Source of the DNA: Entonaema liquescens
Lineage: Eukaryota > Ascomycota > Sordariomycetes > Xylariales > Xylariaceae
Assembly: GCA_902805475.1 (NCBI GenBank)
Contig: CADCSX010000012.1
Location: 1,364,001 to 1,428,000 of the forward strand
Reading direction: 5' to 3'
DNA: 64,000 nt
Below, piece after piece: positions 12,201-24,895 of the stretch. Made by a program: the position numbers and the translations under genes. Positions within the stretch are counted from its first letter, which is position 1. Every line of letters starts with the position of its first letter. The notes beneath the pieces were generated by a model. It was not told where the DNA came from. It was given only the letters and a program-made list of their open reading frames with translations, and did no database searches.

Positions 12201-15200
12201 CTATGATTATTATGAGCCCGGTCCTAATGTTCTAGTGCCTCCAGTAAGCACATCCCGCAGTCCGTGTCATGTATAACTACAGGTAAAAAGTAAATAGGTA
12301 ATAGGAGAGATATTGGACTTTGAATCACGGCTACCCATGCCCTCATCCGCAGCAAGATGGGACTAGAATAGTATCCACATGCAGCAGCTTCTACGCCACT
12401 GCTCCAACCCTTTTGTGATTGATCACGGGCAGGTTGCAGAAATCCAATAAGCATGAAGAGTCTCGAGCCTCCAGTATTGAAAAGTTGGCCTGTTACAAAA
12501 TTAATATACCACGTGAACAAGCTCACGGTCGTAAAAGCCGTAGCGCCAAGGCCGAGTGCAGCTCCTTGACCTCTATTTTGGGATGATCTACCCGATAGAA
12601 AATGCGCAGATTGGCGGCGTCCATACACTAGAAACCGTTCAGCCCAGGCGAACACATGGTCTTTGTGTCTGGGTCGCTCCTCTATGCCGCCGCACTGAGC
12701 CTTATTAGGAAGATCATGCAATACTTGGGCCTTGAATCTACCATTTAAGGCGATCGAAGTAGCATGTGACCGACTCTGCAGAAAACACGGCCCCAACTAC
12801 GGGTACCTAATGCTCTCCGAAGAACGGTACCGGAGCGTACGTTGTGTCACGAGACACGAAAAAACATAACAATCCCACAGACACGATTTAGAACATATGA
12901 CGGCTTAGGGGAGAAGGAAAAGAGCAATAAGGTTTCCCGCCCATTTTCGATCCCGTCATGCAATGTGATCCTCTCTACCTCATCAAAAGTTCAGTCTTTG
13001 GCTGGACACTATGACGCCCCGTTTAATTCTAAACGTTCGGGTATACAAACACCGGTGATCCATACATATTATCTCGTACAGCAAACCATTGCCAGCTTTC
13101 GAGGCCAGATAGACTATGCTGGTTATTCTCCATATTCGCGATATCGTCGATTCGAAGCTCTCTACCACCGAGTTCGGTCGGAGACTAATGTCTCACGGAC
13201 ATCTACGGTCGGTGAGCCTCAGATACGTGTCTCAGCCATGAAGGACTACCTCCGTAGGTACTGGTGGTTTGTTAGTATATTCTAGGTATGGCCGGGGGCG
13301 CCTACGAACAACGACACTCTTGCCCAACCACACAACAAAAGGGACTTTAGGAAGATTGCTAGTTAGAGAGCCTTGACTATATTATAAGGACTTTGTTTTT
13401 CCTTTCGGCGGGAATTAGGCGGTATAGAATTTGTAAGTAGAGTTTCGAATAAGTCCTCCACTACGCCAAATGCTTCTGTTTCACTCGAAAATGCGGCGAT
13501 TATCCCTAGCTTCCGGGTGGCCCAGGCGGGAAGCTCGACGTTTGAAGGCGTCGAATCGGAAGAAAAGCTATATCATCGAAATCCGGGTATGACGCACCCG
13601 CAGTCCAGGCTGGTGAGACGGGTTGTCGAGGCGGCTGTCTGCATATTATGGTATGACATCCATATTTTCGGGATCATCGCACTTAGAGACGAGCCGTCCT
13701 GCCCAGGCTTCTGGGCTCTCGAAAAGCACACAATGTGACCACCCCCTTGGAACTTTATCTTAGAAGAACACGGATAGCCCCGGCGGACCTAGATCAGGCG
13801 GCTACACCTAGGTAACCTAATTGCTCAGACTGCGAACATGGTATGTGTATTCCACTGTCCGGGTAAGAAATTTCTATCCTGCATATTCCCAAGAACATCC
13901 CACCAATATGGCACCACTAATATTGGCAAATAGGATCTCTCTCACTAGGACTACGGCCCAACTACATCGCATGCGGTACCGTTCGCGTTTGGCCTCCCCT
14001 TTATGCCGTGTCCTCGTAGACAACAAGCGGCGTATAACTTTATTTGAAGTCAATTACTTGCCTTTAGGACATGCCAACCCCGAAGGAATTCTACCTTCCT
14101 CCTTCCCAGGGTACGCGACCAGTATTGTCACAGGTGAAATCACAGACAGGCGAACGGGCATATTTCCCCTGCAGCTGCGTCCAAGAATAGTCGATCTGTT
14201 TATGCGCTCCGAGTTTCAATTCGTCCTGACGGTCTTTGTACAACTCGATTATCTCAGACAATTCGACGTACAATGCATGTCTTTCTTATCCAAATCTAAA
14301 CAAGATCTTAGCTTATACAATCAGCGCCGGCATGGCAGTGGATACCTGCATTCTGCATTTACGAGGTCTTGGTTAATTGTTGCTCCGTGTGTATTATGTC
14401 GCTCCGAGACCAGATACTTTTTTCCCCTTTAGGCCATAGCAAAATTCCGAGCATCAATAGACCCTCGTGGCATATTTCAAAAAATGTTACAACATCATTA
14501 GGATTCATTCCATCGCTGATAACTCTTCCCTTCTGGGGGAACTAAACCGGCGACAACTTTTATTACTCTTCTTACTATTAAGAGATAGGCTGCTCTTCTT
14601 CATATAGCAAGCGAAATATAACACGAACATACTTCGCCAAACCCATATTGACGCCGTGAGGGATGCACGCCACGTCGGAGACGAGTTTCACAGAGACCGA
14701 CGACGATTCAGTACAACCTCGGGTTCTAGACTGGCCTAACCATCTACGATCCGAACAGGACGGGGCCGATAATGCGCACGCCGAAAGGGAAATTCCGGCA
14801 CTGAGAAACAGGTCTACTACCCCGAAGTCTAAGACAATGTTCATTAAAGTAAGTCGTGACCTATAAAATGTTGCTTAACATAGCCCTATATCGCTCATGC
14901 TTGCTTAAACCCCAGATGGTGTGGTTTATATCACTGAGCTTCGTGCGGGTAACTCGGACAGAAATAGAGGACTACGTTGATTAGGAGGTTATGCCAAGAT
15001 GTCTTCCTTCCCCTGCGGAAGACTTGGCACGGCCAGAATTTACTTGATCAGAATCTGCAGGGCTTGTCTCTCACTTTCATTCTTGAAGATACCGGAACTA
15101 ATCTGACTATTATCACGAATAGATTTTTTATGGCGCATATATGAGTTCTAAGACGTTAGAATCTTAATACTGGACGAATCCGAATATTTAATGGCAAGCC

Positions 15201-18200
15201 TTCTAGACTCAAAGTTGAGTGGAAGCTGGCTATCTCTTCACACAGACCTGGTCGAACGAGCTTTGGGTTTTGTTTAACTAATCCCAACTTTAAGCTTATG
15301 GAAACTTGTGGTGTTGGTGTAGACATAGTTCTAAGGTATTGCATCAGGCCAAGTCTTCATCTATCCTAGGAACCCTAGTAAAACTATTCTTAGGAGGTTG
15401 ATGATATCCGGCTTAATGCCGCGCAACCCATAAAAGCAACTTACTCCAAGGGTGCCAATCATAAACACTGGGGAGTTGGAGATGGTCAATCCGAAAGGCC
15501 TCTTGCTGAATGGGATATCCTTGATAGCACTTATCAGCTGAGAAGCCTAGGTCAGCCGCAATATGGCTTGTCGAGGATATTACACTCATCCTACACGCCA
15601 TCACCTCAATGTTCCCAGGTTCCGCATTCCCACTTTGGGAATATTTTATTTTATCCCGGCTTAACTACATATAAGACTATAGCACTAAGGTAATAATCAT
15701 AATAATGCCCCGAGGCGGGGTAGCTTGACGTCGACACGAGAAGACAGGCTAGGAAGAGAGGGTTGAATGAAATGGTGCAGCATTAACAGCTTCTGTCACA
15801 AATGACGATGATACCACCACCTCTTCGGAGAATGCAGGAATCTTCGTCATCTGACGGAAAGAAATGGAAAGAGAAATAATAATAATTAAGGAGGAAACCG
15901 GACTCGCCACACCCTTGCATGCAGGCTCTGGTGAAGTTAACCTACTCAACTTTCGATGCGGCAAGATAGCAAAGCGATCTCCCCTGATTTCATGCTTTAT
16001 CTGATATTCTCGCCCGCACTACATTATGGATACGTCGGCAATCTGTGCTCTAAAGCGCAGTTTTATAAACCCCCCTGCCGAAGAAAAGCCTTCTAGGAAT
16101 AAACCGCTTGCTTACGGACGTGGCAGGCTACGCAGCTTCTGTCATGTGGCCCAGCTCCAGATTTACGAGTCTCGGTTATTAGACAAGATCTGTCGTCACC
16201 TTAGTGCAACAAAAACGCCGATCATATAACTACGTAGAGAGCCTATATAGAGTCGATTGAAATCACTCCTGGCTCTGTAGTGCAAAGGGGAGCTTATAGA
16301 TATTAGAGCCAGGGGCCTTACTTCCGGATCGAGCGACATGCATCCTCTATCACAGTCTTATGGCTGCAAGTAGGTGGGCAAGCCCGACAAGCCGAGTTCT
16401 TAACAATAATTAGGAGGCAGGCCTGTTGGCCAGTTTTACCAGGGTATAGACCTTCTTCCCACCAAGTGTTTGGTTCCTGACGAGAGAGCTGGTAGGCGGA
16501 ACGTCAGCGCTAGGAACTGCGGAAACGTTTCTCGTTGCTGCAACCACAACCGGCAGAGACCTAATACACGCGCATATATATACATATTGCTCATGAACTA
16601 TACGGATTAACTGACTAGCCAAACTTAGCTGCAGACTGGTGAGCTCTGATACGCTTCTTTACCAACATCACCGCCCAATATGAGAGGTTGCTGTTATCCA
16701 CAAACTTCTTCTCCAGTACCGTTACTGCACGTATGGTTTTCCTGGCGGTTGATCCTGCTTTTCTGGTTTCCTACATGCAATCCAAAGGCACAAAATGAGT
16801 GGACCGTCCCAGTTCCACAACATTTACCAAAGTATCCCGTCATAGTATGCAGATTAGGATAGAGAGGCCGGTGGTGTCTAATCTTCCTATCACTGACACC
16901 GAGTGCTAGAAGACGGATACGAAAGAACCAATATTTTGTCTCGTGAGGTGTCTTGCTCAGAGGATGTATTGCTCATGGATGCTTTGATTGGGCTACTCTA
17001 AGCAACCTTAGGTCTCATCATAGCTACCGCACATGAGTTACTCTACACGGACAGGCAGCCCCACGGGCGCCTCGCCCGGCTGCCCTGCACTGCGGTTGTA
17101 TTATACCGGTCCGATATGAACCACGAATGCGGCTTTGTAATAATGTTGGCTAGCTGTTAAGATTGGTCGGTTCCCGCCGAGTTTCGTCTTCGGGAGATCC
17201 AGCACGGCTGTTCCAACTATCGGCGTCAACTCAGAAAGAAATGCGAGGCGGCTCCTAGCAACTGAGAACTTAGCTATATGCTGGCTGTATGCCAGCTACC
17301 TGCCACACCAGCGTGGTATTATTTTTAAAGTTGAACTCCACCACGGTTACTGCGGCAGGTCGTTGCGATGTGACTTCGGATCATCTTCCGGTACCTTACT
17401 ACGAGATTACTTATATTTGTCATGGTCGGTATTAGAAAAAGGGCTGCTAAAATGCTCCCACTTACACTATTGCTACCGGTGAGATTCCGTGGGCCCAAAC
17501 AAATATCGTTAGATTGGCCCGGTAGGAACAACTATAGTTAAAGATCTCTCCCACGCCACAACATAAGGTGAAGATATCACCTTCAAAAGTAGACAAAACC
17601 AAAGCTCGACTATGACGTCCTGTGCGACAATAGATGCGTACTATTCCTGGACTACTCACTAAAGAGCGTGAGGCTCTTGAACTAGCCTAAGACCAATCTA
17701 AATGGAACATTCTAGTTGTTCCGTTGGCACCACGTAGATGGTGTCACAGAGCTACACGAAGCTAAGCCCAACACAATACTAAAAAGCGAATGGCTAGATA
17801 CCAACTGCCCCTTGAAGGATTCTTGTCCGGTGTAGATTTGAGGAGGTACTGCGTAGAAGCCGCTGCTAGGCTATCGAATAGGGATGATGGCATGAAAATT
17901 GGTATGGACCCTTAGCCGGGAAACGCAACATAACATACGTACGTATCATAGAACCCTTAGGCTTCCACTGGCATGTTCTGTTACGACCAATTGATTAATC
18001 ACATGCACATCTCACTAAGCGAGTGGCTTGGAAAATCAGATCATCTCAAATCTCCTGGGTCAGGCGAGTTGCACAGTACCAAGCTTCAACGACAATAATA
18101 TATCAAAGTGCTGACCGTCTCACGTATTAATTAACAGCCTGCATCTGTTACATAGCGTAGCCGCGTATAAGACGAGAGTCCCATAGATATAAGTAAGGAC

Positions 18201-18250
18201 GATGATATGATAGGCGAGAAGCAGTAGGTAAGTATTCTAGGAGTTGGGAT
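12201..18250. other. Gene-poor region, part 2
   Basis: No family was recognised on either strand. The longest open stretches are 12224-12796 (minus, 190 codons, no ATG start, some hydrophobic segments) and 13821-14432 (plus, 203 codons, starting at TTG). Both are near what chance allows and have no recognisable motif. One spliced small-gene candidate at 14663-14984 is listed separately. The rest may be decayed genes or transposon remnants. Confidence 0.45.
14663..14984 (+). CDS. Candidate small spliced gene, unknown
   Basis: I do not recognise this product. An ATG at 14663 opens a hydrophilic 62-codon exon (14663-14848). It ends at a good GTAAGT donor. A 67-bp intron with a TGCTTAAC-type element and a CCCCAG acceptor leads, in phase 0, to a second exon (14916-14984). 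That exon encodes a short hydrophobic segment and then a stop, giving about 84 residues. The splice signals and composition make it more gene-like than its surroundings. There is no homology evidence, and it may be the 5' remnant of a longer decayed gene. Confidence 0.28.
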
Positions 18251-18329
18251 GAATGGAAATTAACAAAACAAATGCTCGTCGGGAGAGAAAAAAAAAATTA
18301 CCCTTTTCCCCTCATCCCCCCCTAGCCAT

Positions 18330-18680
18330 CGTCAAACTGGGAGGCCTACACCGTGCCGCCGCTTCCCATAAAATTTTTTTTCCCGGCTCGCAGCCACATT
18401 CTAGTCGTCGACACGGTCCGGACGGCACTTCGTGGCGCGCGGGAAGCTTGTTCTACAGCCCGCAGCACGCAGCTCGCAGGAAGCAGGACGCCCTGCTGCC
18501 GGCCCTGGCAGACGCCTTTCTCGTGGCGCCCGAGTGGGATGAACCCTGACGCCACGGGATTCACAGGCCAGATCGATCGCACTTCCGTGGCCCGGGTAGC
18601 AAGGGGCTACGCCGCAGCATGCCGCCCAGAATAAGGGGCGACGCGCTCGTGTGGAAAAGCTTTTTGGTGGATCCTCCCCA
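18330..18680. other. GC-rich island in the gene-poor region
   Basis: About 350 bp is clearly richer in G+C than its flanks and stays open in several overlapping frames on both strands (for example 18353-18634 plus and 18401-18787 minus). No protein family was recognised. The multi-frame openness is what high GC alone would give, so no CDS is called. Confidence 0.5.
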
Positions 18681-18897
18681 TCAGCGCCCAAGGTGATCAG
18701 GTGCCTGCGGGCGCTGGCACGTGTGAGTGTGAGTGTGTGTGTCTTGGTCGGGCATACATAGCATAGCATATGTAATGCCTCCTGCACGGCGGCAAGGAGG
18801 GAGCTCAGGGTTAAGGGCGGCTATTCTGGATATTGTAATTGGTAAAGGAGGTAAAGGTTCCATTCCCATCCTGGCCATCGTAGCGTTCGCGAGAGGA

Positions 18898-18937
<40 letters not shown>
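18898..18937. repeat. (GTCT)10 microsatellite
   Basis: Ten uninterrupted copies of a tetranucleotide GTCT are read directly. They are followed closely by a CCTAA pentamer run. Confidence 0.9.
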
Positions 18938-18938
<1 letters not shown>

Positions 18939-18956
18939 AGTCACCTCCTTTTCTTC

Positions 18957-18984
18957 CCTACCTAACCTAACCTAACCTAACCTA
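18957..18984. repeat. CCTAA pentamer run
   Basis: Four perfect CCTAA units are flanked by partial ones. The unit is a pentamer, not the fungal telomeric hexamer CCCTAA, so this is a simple repeat. Confidence 0.8.
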
Positions 18985-19872
18985 TCTATGTATATTTACG
19001 AAGGCGATTTCTCGATGATACGGTTTCTAAGTTCTGGCCTCAGAAGTATAGAATTTGCGAAACGGGGAATTGGAATGGGGCCTCCTTCGTAAACCAATTA
19101 CTTTGTATACGACGCTCGACGGTGTGAGAAGGAAACGTTCTTATTAGCCCCGAGACGTCGTCCAGTAGGGTATTTGTGGCTTAAGGTGTAAATAGGACAA
19201 TCCAACGCTGAAGTCCATACTCTGGTTCTCTGAGGTACCAAGTTTCCATTTATAGTATTATGTCTTAAATTACGGTATATTTAGCATTAGCCTCATATAC
19301 GGCTGCATTTCCCTAATAGGAGTGAATGGCTTCTACGTACATACCTGAGGTAGTCTTAATACGTCATTGAAACTACAGTACTACCTGGGTAGGCGATGGA
19401 ACGTTATTTTACTAATATGGAAAGTGTTACTTATACTAAATAAGCGATATTAGATAGACAATAGTCTATTTCGGGGTTCGGTTCATGTACGATAGCTTCA
19501 AAATGAATTGTTATGTTCAATAGAGTGAACAGTAATAAGTCAATGGGTTACATTGTTGTAACTGGCAGAAGAAAAAGGGTTAACTATGTAAATGAAAGTT
19601 GATAGACTCACTAGGTTAACCTAGTAGTTAGCACTAACCTAGTATACCTTAGGTACCTAAGTAAGTACCTGTGTATACTATACTGCTAGCGTGCAAAGTC
19701 AACTGTTTGCACATGTCAAGTGGAACTTTTACAACTGACGCAGACTTCTCAACTGAATTTTTGGGGCACCGTCCAATCACAAGCCCCTGTCTTTTATACT
19801 TTGTGAAAGCAACTCGTTACTTATTATGTACCAAATCATTTTCCCCTACAAAATATAACTGCAACACAGCAC
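18985..19872. other. Intergenic region upstream of Elp2
   Basis: No gene is seen. The 3' part should hold the Elp2 promoter. It contains the palindromes CTAGGTTAACCTAG at about 19610-19623 and TTAGGTACCTAA at 19649-19660. Confidence 0.5.
19649..19660. promoter_or_regulatory. TTAGGTACCTAA palindrome upstream of Elp2
   Basis: A perfect 12-bp palindrome 213 bp before the inferred Elp2 ATG. Its recurrence at similar distances elsewhere suggests a promoter element; binding is not shown. Confidence 0.4.
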
Positions 19873-22477
19873 ATGGAGAATTACCAGGTTGCCGTGGATT
19901 ACCTCTCTGCGGGTGCCAATAGGCAAACTGCTGTAGCAGATTGGAACCAAGATGGGATCGTGGCTTTCGGAGCTGACTCATATATCGCTCTCTGGCGACC
20001 CCATGTAGGTCCAACTAACTATAATTCAAGGATCTGAAATATAATTTGTTAATTTCTAATATCTTTGTTTTATTAGGATTCACAACCAAGAGGTGTGACG
20101 AACCTCATCTCTGGACACAATGGTACTGTTAAGGCTGTCAGGTTTCTCCCAAAACTTGAAGGAGACTCTAAGACGTATCTGCTCAGTGGTGCCGATGATC
20201 AGAGCCTGAAAGTCTGGGAGCTCTCACCTGATGGCCCTGATATCACTACTGCGTCTTGCATTCAGACCGTACAGGGTCACACTGCTGCAATTAACTTTAT
20301 AGCAGCCTGCCATGAAGGAGCATCGGCAACTTCGACATCGAGGATATTTGCTACAGGAGCAGCAGATGCCACGATAAAAGTGTGGGTTTTGGAGGAAGGC
20401 AACGTTCGCTTGCTACAGACGATTAAGACTGCTCCAAAATTCTTTCCTCTTTCAATAGCTTTAAGTACACTCAGTCAAGATGGCGAAGCTTTGGTCCTGG
20501 CCGTAGCGGGAACCAGAGATATCGTCCAAATCTTCGTGGCAGGTTCTAGAAATAACCCCGAGTTCCAACTCCAAGCAACCTTATCAGGGCATGAGGGTTG
20601 GATTCGGTCGTTAGATTTCACCTGGGAGGGAACCAGTCCTGACAGCGACCTAATATTGGCATCTGCGAGCCAGGATAAGTATATTCGCCTCTGGAGGTTT
20701 CACCAGGGTAAAGAGTTGCCCGCTGCCACTGCGAATGGTGCTGACCCGTCCATGGGTGCATTTATGCCAGGTAGATCTCCTTCGAATAAGGCTCATCGAC
20801 TGCAAACTGTAGAAAAAGTCTATTCTATTACGTTCGAGGCTTTATTACTAGGTCATGATGATTGGATTTATAGCGCTAGATGGTACTCAAATCTATCTAC
20901 CGGAAAGCTCCAGCTCCTTTCTACCTCTGCCGATAATACACTAGCTATATGGGAGGCAGACCCTTCATCGGGGATCTGGGTTACAACTGTTCGGCTCGGT
21001 GAAATCAGCAGGGAGCAGGGTGCCACAACAGCAACGGGCAGCACTGGTGGCTTCTGGACGGGACTTTGGTCCCCGGATGGAACTTCGGTGGTATGCCTCG
21101 GGAGGACCGGTAGTTGGAGGTTATGGGACTATAATAAGGAACAAGATCAGTGGATCCCACACATTGGCATCACTGGCCACACAAGAGCCGTCACCGGTAT
21201 AGCATGGTCCAAGAATGGAGACTACCTGCTTTCTACGAGCGCAGACCAGACGACACGGTTGCACGCGAGCTGGAACAACGGACCTGGAAAAAAGACGTGG
21301 CATGAGATGGCTCGGCCGCAGATCCACGGCTATGACCTGAACTGTATCGACTCGCTTGGGAATTCCAAGTTTGTCTCCGGGGCCGACGAGAAGCTGATGC
21401 GTGTGTTTGATGAGCCGAAGGCGGTGGCAAAGCTGCTGGGTAGGTTGTGTGACATCGGCAATGAAGACATCGAGACTATGCCCGACGCTGCCAACATGCC
21501 GGTCCTCGGCCTCTCAAACAAGGCAATCGAAGCTGTTGACGACGATCTCGAAGTCCAAGCAGCCAATCCCGAAACGGACCGAGACGCCTTAGATCCGGGG
21601 TCGACGGTCCGCAAATCCGTGTTGGATATCGACCACCCGCCATTCGAGGACAGTCTCTCCCGGCACACCCTTTGGCCGGAAATTGAGAAGCTCTACGGAC
21701 ACGGCTACGAGATTTCATGTCTGGCTGTAAGTCACGATGGAACTTTAATCGCCAGTGCCTGTAAAGCAAGCTCAATCAACCATGCCGTCATCCGCTTATT
21801 CGAGACGGAGAAGTGGACTGAGGTGAAGCCACCGCTAACGGCTCACTCTCTAACTACGACACGCTTACGATTCTCTCCTGATGATAGATATCTGCTGAGT
21901 GTTGGACGAGATCGACAATGGGCGGTCTTCGAGAGGGATAGTGATAACAAGCAGAGCTATAAGCTCCTGCAGTCTAACCCCAAGGGACATTCGAGGATGA
22001 TCTTGGATGCAGCATGGGCTCCTTCGACCAACTCACTCGTGTTCGCCACAGCGGGTCGAGACAAGCAAGTAAAAATATGGCGACAAGCGCTGCCCGACTC
22101 CGCGGACTCGGGCATCACCTGCGCAACTACTATACCGGAAACTCATCCGGTCACGGCTATCGACTTTCTGCACCGTAGCACCGAAAATGATACTTTTCTC
22201 TTAGCCGCGGGCACGGAGATTGGAGTTGTTTCAATATATTCGATCGACGCAACGTCTCTCATGGTATCATCAAAGTTAAATCTAAAGCCAGAGTAAGTTG
22301 CTAATATCTAACTTCTAACAAATATACCATTAACATGTTTAATCTAGATTATACCTAGCGAAAGCTGTCCTCCAACTCGCATGGAGGCCATTGAGAACCG
22401 CGAACGAGCTGGCGATAGCTGGAGAAGATGGATCACTTAGGGTATATTCGTTGTCCCAAGGGACCCCGGGAACCTGA
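19873..22477 (+). CDS. elp2: Elongator complex protein 2 (WD40 repeats)
   Basis: This is the scaffold WD40 subunit of Elongator, which supports wobble-uridine modification of tRNAs and was first linked to transcript elongation. Exons are inferred at 19873-20004, 20077-22292 and 22348-22477, giving about 825 residues. The first exon encodes the Elp2-like start MENYQVAVDYLSAGANRQTA, with DWNQDGIVAFGAD and LWRPH following. The second exon reads GVTNLISGHNGTVKAVRFLP and then a long series of WD repeats ending in LKVWEL, IKVWVL, IRLWRF and similar. The third exon closes a last blade (LAIAGEDGSLRVYSL). The two introns are 72 and 55 bp, GT-AG. The length is as expected for two seven-bladed propellers. 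Confidence 0.94.
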
Positions 22478-22736
22478 CATGCTTCCGGCTATGTGCCTGT
22501 CAGGTAGATAGCTATACCCGCCGAGAAAAATATCTGGAAGGCACCCGCGATCTTATTGACGCGAATCTATCGACCCAAACGCCAACCCATCTCGTTTAAG
22601 CATATTAACGCCTGATTCCATCACTTCGTAGACCAGACCACACCACATACAAGCACCATTGATTACCATTATTATATCATTTATCGTCTGCTAGTTCGCA
22701 CAAAGAAATCATGCCTAGGTTCTTCGCCCACGCATA

Positions 22737-23267
22737 TCATAGCTCGCGGTTCATATATTCAGCTGTCTCGGTAGCCGCTGCCGCCATGGTCTTGGCTACA
22801 GATGAAGTCGCTAGTGATAGTGCGTCCTTGTTACCTGCGACTACGTTGGATGCAACACCGCTGTCGCCGCCATTAACGTAGAACCAGGCGCGGCTAATGA
22901 TGAAGAGAAGATGCTGGGGAAGGTAGAGCACGACGGCGATGGTCAATAGGCTGCATAGGAGGAACACGACGGACCCTGTAAATAAGAGACAATTAGCACG
23001 TAGTCCATTTAACTAAGCGGTAGCACTGCAGCACGCCTGTAACCCTTTCCCCAACGGAGAGCAGAGATCGCAGAGGTACAATTAGGGAGAATAATGTGGC
23101 AGTGACGGCGTCGATAGACTGATAAACTCACAGAATATAAACCTCTCAGCCGACGTAAACATGTAGACGCCGAAGGTGACCTCGATCTGGTACTGCTTCA
23201 ACCGAAGCCAACGGCCGAACCGCTGAACGGCGTTGAGGTTCTCGGGCTCTTTCGTCAAGTACTCCAT
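22737..23267 (-). CDS. Small-subunit serine palmitoyltransferase-like membrane protein
   Basis: This is a small protein of about 124 residues resembling the ssSPT-like family, which stimulates serine palmitoyltransferase at the first step of sphingolipid synthesis in the ER. The exons are 23132-23267 and 22737-22975, separated by a 156-bp GT-AG intron in phase 1. The N-terminal half has the amphipathic LKQYQIEVTFGVYMFTSAERFIF segment typical of the family. A transmembrane helix follows (VVFLLCSLLTIAVVLYL), then a PQHL turn and RAWFYVNG. The alanine- and threonine-rich tail is not diagnostic. The gene is convergent with elp2. The function is inferred from family resemblance. Confidence 0.65.
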
Positions 23268-24169
23268 CTTGATTGTGTTTGCGTTTTCTATTCGATATCC
23301 CCTTATCTCACTTGTTAATTCCGACTCTCGGTCTTTTTTTTGGCGTCTCTGCCGGTTAGGTTCGCGCGATAGATCAAAGCCAGAGGTCCGTTCTCCCCCC
23401 TTTTGTTCTTTTCAACGTTGGTTAAAGCGTTTCAAGAACAAAAATGGTGCAACGGCGAACGATGTGATCAAGTAGGTAATTAAGAAATTGTACTTGGAGG
23501 CCTCGTCTCGTCTCGTCTCGTCTAAAATAATTCGTAGAAGACAGGGATATTAGATAGGATAGGGTAAGGTAGATATTATCGAAGCTCTCTCGTTTTCGCG
23601 GGAAAAAGATCCTTTGGATTTTGGCTTGGTCAAAAAACCTATCCACCACCGGCCGAGGGAAAACGGGGACGCGTAATTGGCGAATTACCAATTGGCAATG
23701 GTACCACAGCACGGATCCTTGCTTGGGATTTTGGCCCTAAGGTTGTGGTTGTTGACTGATAATATGGACAACTTCATTGGACCAATGGGAATACTGGGAA
23801 AGTGGAAATTTCCCCCTTTTCGTGGTACTTAAAGGGAAGTATCTACATAACTTAATGTTGGTGCCTGCCGCGCTAATTCATTAGGTAAGGAAAGAAAAAG
23901 GAAACTCAATGTACTTAGGTACATGGCGATATCTAATCTGAGCTAAAGAGAAAAAAAAGTAAGTGCCAGTGACGTCGCGGCGTCAAGTCTAGCAGCTGCG
24001 AAGAAATGCAGAATTGACATACACATGTTACATGTACCTATATACAAAGTAGAAACTCAATTATGATGTATACCCTAAAGCAATGACATAATTTTGAATA
24101 GTTAGTTAGTAGAAAGACGTTTCTTTGGTAGTCACTAGCTCCTCCGGCACAAACGAACAATCCACAACA
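23268..24169. other. Divergent promoter region
   Basis: Shared upstream region of the ssSPT-like gene and the release-factor-like gene. It holds a CTCGT repeat (about four copies, 23502-23523) and a TTAGGTACA motif at 23915-23923, about 250 bp before the ATG at 24170. No gene was recognised. Confidence 0.5.
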
Positions 24170-24895
24170 ATGCCGTCGTTGCTGCTGCTGCTGCGGCTAC
24201 GACCGCTCTTCAACTACTCGGTCCCCTCCATCCGTCGACCATCCCACATCCCTTCTTCCTCCATCCCGTCTCGACCGTTAAGCTTCTCCGCCTCTCCACC
24301 TCTTCTCAAAAACACAAACCTCCCGCCGCGCCCCAAGCCACCTCCCGAGGAAGAGATCGAGGAGTCTTTCCTGAAAGGCAGCGGGCCCGGCGGCCAGAAG
24401 ATTGTGCGTGTCTAGCCTGCCGTATCCTCCCCCCTGCAACAAAGCCGTATCCTCCCCCCTAAGGCAAGAAAAGCAGCAGCAGGGAAAGCTAACATCCCCC
24501 AGAACAAAACCAACTCGGCAGTCCAACTCAAGCACCTCCCCACCGGCCTCGTCATCAAGTCCCAGGCCACCCGCTCCCGCACCCAGAACCGCGTCATCGC
24601 CCGGCAGCTCCTCGCCGACAAGCTCGACCAGCTCGCCCGCGGCGACGAGAGCCGCTCCGCCGTCGTCGGCGAGTTCAAGCGCAAGAAGAAGGCTAGCTCC
24701 GCCAAGAAGAGCCGGAGGAAATACCGCAAGCTCGAAGAGGAGAGGCAACTGCAACAAGCCCCTAATACTACGCTGCAAGAAGAAGCTGTAGAACAAGAGG
24801 AAGAAGACGAGGAAGAGGAAGACGAGGAAGGCGAAGACGGGGAGGAAGAAGAATTCGACGAGAGATTACGAGAATACGAAAAGAAAAAGAAATAA
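24170..24895 (+). CDS. Mitochondrial GGQ-domain release-factor-like protein (MTRFR/Rso55-like)
   Basis: The protein, about 208 residues, has a class I release factor GGQ domain without a codon-recognition domain, as in MTRFR (C12orf65) and yeast Rso55, which rescue stalled mitochondrial ribosomes. The exons are 24170-24403 and 24503-24895, with a 99-bp intron in phase 0. The leucine- and arginine-rich N-terminus looks like a mitochondrial presequence. The motif GSGPGGQKINKTNSAV crosses the splice junction with GGQ at residues 74-76. It is followed by a basic KRKKK/KKSRRK segment and a long acidic Glu/Asp-rich tail ending in a basic cluster. Assignment to this group rests on domain content and length. 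Confidence 0.82.

Noticed and set aside
12224..12796. 190-codon minus-strand frame with hydrophobic segments
   Set aside because: It starts at TTG and has no family motif; the hydrophobic patches alone are not evidence of a membrane protein.
13821..14432. 203-codon plus-strand frame in the gene-poor block
   Set aside because: It has no ATG at its beginning and no motif, splice context or codon bias; a frame this long is near what chance gives in a window of this size.
18957..18984. Telomere-like CCTAA repeat
   Set aside because: The unit is a pentamer with few copies inside the window, not the hexamer CCCTAA, and ordinary genes lie on both sides.
24278..24796. Minus-strand 172-codon frame over the release-factor-like gene
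   Set aside because: It crosses the GGQ exon and its intron and is a shadow of GC-rich coding sequence.
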